64,000 nucleotides of DNA, from the NCBI GenBank assembly GCA_015039365.1, contig WION01000077.1:62001-126000 (forward strand), read 5' to 3'. This stretch comes from Amanita rubescens (taxonomy: Eukaryota; Basidiomycota; Agaricomycetes; Agaricales; Amanitaceae). The position numbers and the translations under genes are program-made. The notes below the pieces were generated by a model. The model saw only the letters and a list, made by a program, of their open reading frames with translations. It was not told the origin of the DNA and ran no database searches. This document shows positions 55,679 to 64,000 of the stretch, piece after piece. The stretch's first letter is position 1; every line of letters begins with the position of its first letter.

Positions 55679-56619
55679 ATGCTTCTTTCCGTCGCGAACC
55701 CAAGCATGTTCGGTCGACAGTCCGTTTCATATATACGCCAGAAGACAATCACAACAAATTCATACGACGGCCATATACCTTTGAATTGGTTCGAGAACGC
55801 GTTCCTTACCGTTGGGTCTGCCATGATGTCGCTAGCAAATCCGAGAAGGGGCGGTATGTGTCTTGATGTAAATTTATGTTCGACTGAATTTATTCAATGT
55901 TTGATGGACAGACATGATTGCTGCATTGGCAGAGACAACAGCCGGACGCAGTTTGCCGCAGCTCAGGGATCGAATGATTGGATGTCCTGAGGGTCGACGG
56001 ATATTGAAAGAGAGGCCAAGAGTCAACTCCTCAACGGTGAATATGAAACAGTTGGCAAATTATCCGGATGGAACCTTTGGGAGGTCCTATATTACCTGGC
56101 TAGAGCGTTGTGGAGTGACTCCTGACACACGAGAACCTGTATGTTCATTGATGTTGCTTGAACTCGATCATTCACAATTCATAGGTTCGCTATATCTCGG
56201 ATCCTGAGCTGGCATATGTCATGCAACGTTATCGTGAATGCCATGACTTCTATCATTGCATTGTGAACCTCCCTGTCAGCGTCGAGTATGAACTTGCCCT
56301 CAAGTACTTCGAATTCGCGAACTTGGGCCTACCTATGACCGCCATAGCTGCCTTGTTCGGGCCGCTGCGCCTAACACCAGAGAAACGTGAGAGGCTGTTT
56401 ACGGAATATGTTCCGTGGGCATTGAAGTGCGGAGGAAGCGCAAGAAGTTTGATTACTGTTTACTGGGAGGAACGGTGGGGCCAGAATGTGGAGGAAATGA
56501 AAAGAGAACTCGGCATCTGGGATCCTCCTGAAGTTCGTTGGGGCAAGCCGCTTAATGAGGCCAAAATTGCAGCAACAAAGAGGCAGCAGCAAGGGAATGA
56601 TAATGATGTACAAGTTTGA
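55679..56619 (+). CDS. COQ4: Ubiquinone biosynthesis protein COQ4
   Basis: Mitochondrial matrix-side component of the coenzyme Q synthome. The ATG at 55679 begins a presequence-like stretch (MLLSVANPSMFGRQSVSYIR). Then YDGHIPLNWFENAFLTVGSA, MMSLANPRRG, DMIAALAETTAG, LRDRMIGCPEGRRILKERPR, LANYPDGTFGRSYITWLE, VTPDTREP and RYISDPELAYVMQRYRECHD. The zinc ligand motif HDxxH-x11-E is present as HDFYH followed 11 residues later by Glu in VEYE. FEFANLGLPM and GPLRLTPEKR close the match. Two introns. A short 30-codon frame (55550-55642, MADPAPPEVVS) lies just upstream and could be an upstream ORF. Confidence 0.93.
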
Positions 56620-57582
56620 CGGTGTATGTTTTGCACCCGGGCCATATGTCGTGCATATGATCACGACGCCGACAACTAGGGCACACACACTCCGCGTCCT
56701 CCTGCACCAATGGCTACTCAATTTCCTTTTCGGATCCTCAGCTGGCCCTCATCAGAGCGATGTTCCGATTATCGCCCTAGATTCTACGATACCCCCGCAT
56801 ATGTCCTATTCATCCATTTTTTGGTGACTTATACAGTTGCATCAAAACAATCATTCAAGTGACTGATAAATGGGGTGGCGTGATCTTTCCAACTCTCGCA
56901 CCCAATCGATAATCACGAACGTGTCTTGTAGGAGTACTTACCCATGAAATCCTGACCATACAATCGTTAAAGCCTTGGCAAAACCAGAGATCTCTTCGTT
57001 CAGACGTATATAACAGGGAGTTGTCCTGCAATGACGTACGGTATGATGCATTGAATGTCCTACGTTCAGGGTTTTATATCCGCATCTGTCCATTCTCGGC
57101 ATTGCCGACCGTCAGGGACTCTACTAACGTTAGCTGCACAAACGAAATTCCTTATCCAGCTTGGCCCACCGGGATCGATGCCTTACGTCGACATGGTTGC
57201 AACGACTGACAAGAATTTCCCGGCGAGCGAACGCTGGTCAGGGCGGCCGGCTATCTTGTCAGTTCGGTTCGACGGTTCCTTACTATGACGCCCATGATTA
57301 GATCAAAGCCGTGTTTGGACATCACTTTTTTTCTCGGTCTCGGGCAAGGCCTCCGCTCTCTGAAATGACGGGCTTCTGGATTTGGGCGTCCATATATAAA
57401 CCACTAGCATATATAACCCGTCAATCCCATCCAACGACTATTCCTTCCCTGGGGGACGTTGTATTCTCCGTTTCTTCTCCAACAGAGGATTGCACAAACG
57501 CTAGTACGTGCTCCAACGTTCTGAGTTTATCCTCTCCCGCTAACATATTGGCTTCATTAAATTACCCTGCTCAAAGAACGCG
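56620..57582. other. Intergenic, no clear gene
   Basis: Only short open stretches. A possible 5' exon of the next gene lies at about 57365-57560 (TMTGFWIWASIYKPLAY-like), not supported further. Confidence 0.4.
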
Positions 57583-58089
57583 ATGATTTCAGCCGCTATT
57601 GTACACCGCTTCTCCTTCGGCCGCGTCAGAACGCGCAAGGACGCATCTAAGATCGAGGCTTTCATGGCCCCTCTAAAATACGCCTTATTTTCGATGCTCG
57701 GATATGCAACTTTGCGGCAAACTGGACACATAGATGACCCGGCCGCGAACGTCTGGACGTGCGCGCAGTGCGGGCTGATGGGAGGCGTAGTGCTTGCCGT
57801 CTTGACTCTCATGCGCCCCCCCGCGATGGCCGACGTGGATGACCAATTTTCATCCAATATGCTCCATGATCAGCTAACCGTCGCTGTCAAAGAAGTGATC
57901 AGCTCGGCCGTTGCGGCCTGCACTGGTGGCTTGACAGTGCGCGTTGCACGCCGCTATATCGCGCAGGTGACAGTCGTGGGAGCAACTGGTGCGCTAATAT
58001 CGATTGTATTGTTATATGCGACATTGGGTGTCGCGCTAGGCGTTTTATGGGTTGTCCTGAAATATTGTGGTCCAAGAACACAACACTAA
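57583..58089 (+). CDS. Small multi-pass membrane protein
   Basis: 168 residues, not recognised. An N-terminal basic part (HRFSFGRVRTRKDASK) precedes hydrophobic segments: PLKYALFSMLGYATL, GLMGGVVLAVLTLM, VISSAVAACTGGLTV and a C-terminal pair VTVVGATGALISIVLLYAT and GVALGVLWVVL. A Cys pair CAQC sits between the first two. Further 5' exons are possible. Confidence 0.55.
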   Translation: MISAAIVHRFSFGRVRTRKDASKIEAFMAPLKYALFSMLGYATLRQTGHIDDPAANVWTCAQCGLMGGVVLAVLTLMRPPAMADVDDQFSSNMLHDQLTVAVKEVISSAVAACTGGLTVRVARRYIAQVTVVGATGALISIVLLYATLGVALGVLWVVLKYCGPRTQH

Positions 58090-58812
58090 TTTGTTATCAG
58101 ATTATATATATACTACTGCATTTAGTCTGGTGTTTACATACTATATATAGGTCATATGGCTCATACCGCACACGATACATATTCCTCCACTCAATTGATT
58201 TTTTTCTCTTTAGGACGATCTTAATAATATCCAGAAATTTTGTCAAGGGTCGTATATTAATGAGTAATGGCAGGCAAGTAACCGATTGTGGAGACCAATT
58301 GGCGACGATGGCAACGATGGCAACAGGGCAAGACGATCTAGGCGATGCCACTGTCGGGTCCGACAAGACGGCAGCGACCGAAAACAAGAGGCTAGGGTCG
58401 CGACCAGAGCTGATAAGCATCCATACGCTCCCACCACGCTATAAACGACGGTGATGTTCGCAATTCAAAAGAGATATGACTTCCCGGAACATGTTCGCAG
58501 TAAAACTAATATACCTTTATTTTACGTGAACGCTTCACACGAACGGGTTCGATATTTTATGGGCAGTGGTTCGCATGTGCCTGGCCTGACGCCCTGACTT
58601 AAGAATATAGTAGTAAAATACCTGATAACGCCTAGTTTTTGATGTTTTATACGTCCCGCCACTCCGTCTCGGACTTTGTGAAATAAATGTGGATTACAGG
58701 TGATTCAGGGTAAAGTCAATCAATACAACAAATTCTAGTTGATACACCAGAGCCTGGTTGTGCCCGCGGAGTTCAATCGCTCTTGCTTGAGTTCCGCGAC
58801 CCGAAGGAGTCG
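58090..58812. other. Intergenic, no clear gene
   Basis: AT-rich beginning; a short open stretch 58261-58454 with a repeated GGCAACGATGGCAAC word was not accepted as a gene. Confidence 0.4.
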
Positions 58813-59324
58813 TCATGCGTTTGCCTTTAGTAATTGTTGATTACACTCAAGTATACGTCACATCAGTTGGTGGCGTAGCTCACCTTTACGGGTAGGACTC
58901 GCTGAAGTAACCGTCCTCGTATTATGTCCTCAGATAGCTGATACACCGTGTCCTTTTCGCTAGCCTTTGAGCCAAGGCGTGCGGGGGTAGGCGGGCGAGG
59001 TGTCCTAGCCCCATACATCTCGTAAAGCTTCATAAGGTCCTCCTCGTTCTCACTTTGCCAAGTTTGCCAAGTCAGGAACATGCTACTTGGCAGGAAATAT
59101 TGCGTACCTGTTATCTTCGTTCTCGAAGTCGGCGTCCCGAAAGAAGTCGACATAAAACTGCTCGACAAATTCGACCGCTTCGTCCGACGCGTGATGGCCG
59201 AAATTTTGAAGCATATGTTCTGTCGGGTGAAAATCTGAGTCGTTATGAGCCGGAACAATGTCGAGAGCTACAAAGGGCTCTGGTGTAGCGAGAAAGGCGG
59301 TTGTTGGAAGGAAGAGCCGTAGAA
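58813..59324 (-). CDS. Small acidic hypothetical protein
   Basis: Leftward, three exons. VPAHNDSDFHPTEHMLQNFG, then FVEQFYVDFFRDADFENEDN, then a 55-nt intron and ENEEDLMKLYEMYGARTPRP and YQLSEDIIRGRLLQRVLPVK. The last exon adds three residues and a stop at 58813. No family recognised. The start is uncertain; an ATG near 59340 (MNSFYGSSFQQ) would need another splice. Confidence 0.45.
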
Positions 59325-59785
59325 GCTATTCATGGGTTAAATTTTGTTGCAATGGCAGAATCCCAGGCTCAGTCCAGAAGTCCCGTGAGCGGTACGGAGG
59401 AAAGTCTTAAACGGCATATTGAGTTACTCGGAGTACACGTGCAGAAAGTTTGTTGCTTCTCTTCCGTTAATGTGGTAATGGTCTCCATGCTAAGAGCATG
59501 GAATCTGATTGTTTTGGTCACTTGAGCACCGGAAACAGAAGTATTTCGGCATTTAAGCTTCATTAGTGCCTCTTTCCTGACGGAATCAATTCGCAAAGAG
59601 GCGGTGGTCGGTCCGTAGGCATGATAAGTATTGAGACATCATGCGGAGTTCTCAGGATGGTGTGCTTGGACCAGCCGCTTGGCCAGAGCAACTCCGACTA
59701 ATCGGATGTTGTATATTTGTACTTGTTTCACAACAAGCCATTTGCCAAATAAATTTCACGTGAGGATTTGAGCTTCGTCACGGCT
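59325..59785. other. Intergenic between divergent genes
   Basis: Upstream region of PGS1 and of the acidic hypothetical protein; no gene seen. Confidence 0.4.
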
Positions 59786-61680
59786 ATGTTCGCGAAACGG
59801 TCGTTGTGGCTTGGTGCGCGCCGGTTCTTGATCTCGCCTCCATGTCGCAAATTTTTGGCAACTTGGAATGTACACCCTTCCATTCGTGGCTTTACGAAAT
59901 CCCTGATGAGGACCCAACCGAAAATTTCGCTTTCGCCAAACCAGTTAAGAGTTCTGTATGAACCCGAGCAATTTTACAAGACAATACTCGTTAGTCTTTA
60001 CTTTTGTTCTTTCTTTTGGACGTGTTGGCTCACCTAATACATAGAATATGATTAGGCGGGCGCAGCACCGCGTTTTTCTTTCATCGCTCTACATCGGTTC
60101 CTCGGAGATTGAGCTGGCATGTAATTGATGTCTGAATTTTTTTTTTGGTTGATAACAAATTCAATTATCAGCTATCTGCGCTTGACGCCGCGCTGCGGAG
60201 AAATCCAACCCTGCAGTTATTTTTACAGCTCGACTTTAACAGGTCGACGCGTCCTGGGCCGTCGTCAACCGCGAAGGTTCTGTTGCCCTTATTACGTGAT
60301 TTTCCATCCCGCGTGAATGTATTCATGTTTCGGAGCCCTGCTTTAAGCGGAATAGCCGCGAAAACGGTACCGCCCAGGTTCAATGAAGGCTGGGGAACTT
60401 GGCACGCAAAGATTTACGGTGTGGACGACGAGGTGGTGATTAGTGGGTAAGCTTTTAGCCCGCAGTGTCATCCACCGAACAGCGTCATTTTAATTTCAAA
60501 TTTACAGTGCTAACCTCAACAAGTCATATTTTACAAACCGTCAAGACCGTTATGTGCACATCACAAGGAGCGCACCGCTTGCGCATTACTGCTATACGTT
60601 CCTGCGGACTGTCTCAGCCTTTTCATTTAAACTACTGCCCTTGAATTCACAACGAGCGCTCAATCCATATTCGGTGTCCCATGAAGACTATACCCTACAA
60701 TGGTTAGACCCTGATACGCATCCCCATCATGTTCACAAAGAAGTGCAGCGTGCCTTGGTATCATTCCACCGATCTTTGACAGCGGAATCAGCGCCGACAG
60801 GGCCTGATAGCAACCGTCATCCTCTCAATCAAGACCTAGAACCGCGCATCACATTATTTCCTATCATCCAAGCCGGCCAATTCGGCATACGAGAGGAAGA
60901 AAATGTCCTAGAGCTATTATTTCACAACCTTGATTCTTACGGAAAGACTTCTTCAAGACGACCGCTTTTGGATTTGACTAGTGGTTATTTCGGGCTATAC
61001 GGACCGTACCGGGACCTTATTCTCAAGAGTTCTAATGTGGACACCAGGATCGTCTGTTCAGCGCCCAAGGTACGAGGATCATAGATGCGTTTGATGCGCT
61101 CAACTCAAAAATTTACCAGGCAAACGGATTTTTTGGCTCCAAGGGCATCTCCGGGAGGATACCTGAAGGCTACACCTACTTGGAGCAACAGTTTGTGAAA
61201 GCAGTCAACGGCGCTAACAGAGGGTGGATCGCGGATCCTAGTGGCGGTGGTCGGGGTGTCCAATTACGCGAATGGGAAAAAGACGATTGGACGTATCATG
61301 CAAAAGGTGAACAGCCTTGAAATTCGTTCGCTCTCTATTATTTCTCGATGCTGATCGAATTCTCAGGCATCTGGTTATCACCGTCGCACGGGGATTTGCC
61401 CGTCCTGACAATGTTCGGATCGACAAACCTCAATTCGCGCTCGGCCCACTTGGACACTGAACTGTCGTTCGTTATGGTCATACCTTCAGAACCTCCCGAA
61501 CAGAGTAAAAATCCGGAAAGCTCGCATCTCGAACAATCAAACTCTCTGATACGGCTAAGACGACAGCTTCAATTGGAAATAGACAAGATAAGAGAACACG
61601 TCGCAGAATGGAAAGGTGCTCAGCGCAACGTACGCCGGCTCACGAAAGCGATTGTACACGTTGTCAAAGGCATGCTTTAA
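59786..61680 (+). CDS. PGS1: Phosphatidylglycerophosphate synthase PGS1
   Basis: Mitochondrial CDP-diacylglycerol-glycerol-3-phosphate 3-phosphatidyltransferase, first step of cardiolipin synthesis, phospholipase D fold. ATG at 59786 opens a mitochondrial presequence (MFAKRSLWLGARRFLISPPC). Then IRRAQHRVFLSSLYIGSSEI, LQLFLQLDFNRSTRPG, the first HKD motif HAKIYGVDDEVVISGANLNK, YFTNRQDRYVHI, YFGLYGPYRDLIL, and the second HKD region YHAKGIWLSP with TMFGSTNLNSRSAHLDTELS. About six introns; ends VHVVKGML. Appears complete and intact. Confidence 0.93.
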
Positions 61681-62039
61681 ATTAATCGCACGGACTTGAT
61701 CATCAAACCATTCAGTTCGACCTTGGTCCGCATGGGCTTGTGTATCTTTTGATAGGGTCCATCATATGCTCCGGATCTTACTGTTCAGGCAGGTGATGAT
61801 CAGGGCGGCCGCTCCCTCCATCTGGGGTGACAAGTAAAAGCGCGTACGTAGGATATGCACACAATAGTGTCTATCTATAGGAGAGTGGATAAAGTATACA
61901 CTTTGACTTGTAGAACGAAAGTCGTTTTGACATGATGAACATTCGCCAACTCAGGGATGCAAAGATGTGATGCAATGTGCTGAATCTAAGAATAGAAAGC
62001 TGCGCGCTCCACCGCATTACTTGCGCGGTTAAGCACATT
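61681..62039. other. Intergenic between convergent genes
   Basis: Holds the 3' ends of PGS1 and the ATM1-like pseudogene; nothing else seen. Confidence 0.45.
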
Positions 62040-64000
62040 CTACGATAAGTTAGCGTTTGGCTGAATCGCGGAAATTATTCTTTTGCCATTTTGGCTAGCT
62101 CCTCCCTCATCATCGTCTTTCTCCGAGGTCCGTCCCTCCAACGTTGCCTGCTGCTGCCACATGCTATAATACAAACCACCCAGTTGGAGGAGCTCCTCAT
62201 GGGTGCCTTGTTCGACGACTTGTCCTTCTTTGAGAACAATGATAAGGTCTATTACGCAATGAGGAAAGTACGCGAAAAAAAACAAAAAGAACGTACCAGC
62301 TTCCACCACCGTCCGCAAACGATGAGCGATAAATATGCTCGTGCGTGCCTTGTCCAATAACACGGTGTTGATGTTCTTCATCAGCTCCGACTCGGTTTGA
62401 GCATCTAACGCCGACGTCTGTATTGAGAAAAGAAAGAAAAAAAAGTTTTTTTTTTCTTATCGTGAGCATATGATGATCTGTCAAGAACGAGGAACAAGAA
62501 CAAGAGCAAGAACAATGATATTTGCCGCTTCATCAAAGAATAGAATGGGAGGGTCCTCCTCAAGGACCCTTGCTATCGCCAAACGTTGTTTTTCCCCACC
62601 GCTAATCATCAGGCCTCTTTCCCCAACTTGAGTTTTGTACCCTTCCGGAAGCCTCGTGACCGTCTCGTGTACATTCGCCTTTTGTGCTGCCTCGATTACG
62701 TCCTGTTCGGTTGCGTCCATTCGCCCATAACGGATGTTATACATGATATCCGCGTGGAAGAGAGGTGTGTCCTGCGGGACGACGCCGATATTTTGTCGTA
62801 GACTCACGAGCTGGACATTGTTTACGTTTTGATCATCTACGGCGATTGTACCGGACGAAGGCTCGTAGAACCGGAAAAGAAGACGGAAGATGGTGGATTT
62901 TCCACATCGTGAAGGACCAACGATGGCAGTCTTCTTTCCCGCTGGCGCGGTAAACATCAGGTCTCGGAAAATAGGACGTGAAGGGTGATAAGCAAAGTTG
63001 ACATCTTGAAGGAGATTTCACCACCTTTGGTGAGCTGCCCGCGTTGGGCTTGTCCTATGTCAATTAAAGGAAGAACGTTTTCGTTGATTGTTCTCTCACC
63101 TTTGGCGCAGGATTTTCCTCTACAAGCTTATACAGAACCTCCATGTCAAGTAAATTCTGCCTCATTTCCCGGTATATCGTACCCAAGAAGTTTAATGGAA
63201 GTGAGAGCTGAAACGGGAGTTGGTTCACCATGACCAGGTCGCCAATCGTCATTGTACCTAACGAAACATCATGAGCAAGCGTAAAAATGGTGATAGCAGA
63301 TTCATTAACCGTTGACGATCCCTTGGGCAGCCAAAAACATGCGGCGGTCAGCCCGCTCGAGAAAATGACGTTTTGTCCCGAGCTCAAGTAGGACAGTGAT
63401 GTGGTGACCTTGACAGATGCCTTTTCATACGCCGCGAGATGCTTATCGTATTGAGCAATCTCGTACTTTTCGTTGTTGAAGTGCTAAATCAAAAGATCGT
63501 TAATGGCTTTCGCAGAACGAGGGAATCTCTAACTTTGACGGCCTTGAAGTTGACTAATGAATCGACGGCGAGGCTCGCGGGGGAAACGAGTTCTGAATAA
63601 ACAGGCGTTAATGTATGCGCATATAAAACTGTAACCGTGACCCGTAGTCTTTACTGTAAACCATGTATATGTGGCCATAGCTAGTCGAGTATCAGGCTCC
63701 CGGCGAGCACCCATACCGTCGACCGCGCCGCCATATCCACGTTTAACGAATTCACGACCTCTTTGAACAATAACGGGAGTTGGACATTCAGAAGCTAACC
63801 TTCCCAAGGGATATGACTATCTTTGTTTCCAGTCTCCTCTTGTCCATATGTTCTCGAGCAAGCGCTTGATGATGGCCCAGTCACTCTTGCATTCCTGAGA
63901 AAGGGCATGTTTATAAACGATGCTGGTGGTAGTGGAGGTGTATTTGCCAAGAAAGCATTATGTAAAGTATCTTTGAAATTGGTGCTGAACAAGACATGGC
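62040..64000 (-). pseudogene. ATM1: ATM1-type mitochondrial ABC transporter, decayed
   Basis: Half-transporter of the ATM1/ABCB7 family (inner mitochondrial membrane, export of a sulfur compound for Fe-S assembly). N-terminal part SDWAIIKRLLENIWTRGDW, then NVQLPLLFKEVVNSLNVDMA and TVWVLAGSLIL, which jumps to LAMATYTWFTVKTT with well over 100 residues of membrane domain missing. HFNNEKYEIAQYDKHLAAYE and MTIGDLVMVNQLPFQLSLPL are good. Nucleotide-binding domain: GPSRCGKST, MISGGEKQRLAIARV, ILFFDEA, TSALDAQTESEL, IFIAHRL. A base is lacking between ISFK and DVNFAYHPSRP (near 63005), shifting the frame. Other shifts lie near 63570 and 63800. It is either a pseudogene or a badly sequenced copy, and runs off the right edge. 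Confidence 0.78.

Overview
The window is nuclear DNA of a filamentous basidiomycete, most likely an Agaricomycete. The genes are cut by many short GT-AG introns of about 50-60 nt. The mobile elements (DUF6589/RecQ, Plavaka, hAT, tyrosine-recombinase retroelement, Tad-like LINE) and gene families (Ppo-type oxygenase, DUF2235, HGDL-type kinase, Cys-rich PARP-like genes) are typical of that group. No rRNA, tRNA, CRISPR or bacterial operon structure was seen. Splice sites and starts were read by eye, so gene spans are firmer than exon edges.

Layout. 1-0.7 kb: end of a short-chain dehydrogenase. 1.2-6.8 kb: a complete DNA element with perfect 91-bp terminal inverted repeats and a 9-bp target duplication, carrying two convergent genes, a DUF6589 protein and a RecQ-type helicase. 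7.5-13.2 kb: a patatin-like gene broken by a 5'-truncated LINE (13-bp target duplication), running on into a vWA domain. 13.7-22 kb: a small membrane protein, a Ppo-type fatty-acid dioxygenase/P450 gene and a divergent DUF2235 hydrolase, so lipid-related genes sit side by side. 22.8-38.9 kb: a block of transposons made of a Plavaka (CACTA-like) element with two divergent genes, a hAT element with an 8-bp target duplication, and an intron-containing DIRS/Ngaro-like retroelement.

39-44.3 kb: a small unknown gene and a kinase that appears fused to a TBL1-like WD40 propeller. 46-54.2 kb: a cluster of ADP-ribose genes. It holds three PARP-like ADP-ribosyltransferase genes in alternating orientation, a NADAR-domain gene (family known to remove ADP-ribose from nucleobases) and a stand-alone copy of the Cys-rich fingers found at the N-terminus of two of the PARP-like genes. 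A C2H2 gene lies on each side. 55.7-64 kb: conserved mitochondrial genes COQ4 and PGS1, a small membrane protein, and a decayed ATM1-type ABC transporter that runs off the right edge.

The two observations most worth following are the 5.6-kb DUF6589/RecQ element, whose ends are intact enough to define its borders to the base, and the PARP-like/NADAR cluster, which puts writers and a candidate eraser of ADP-ribosylation next to each other in a eukaryote.
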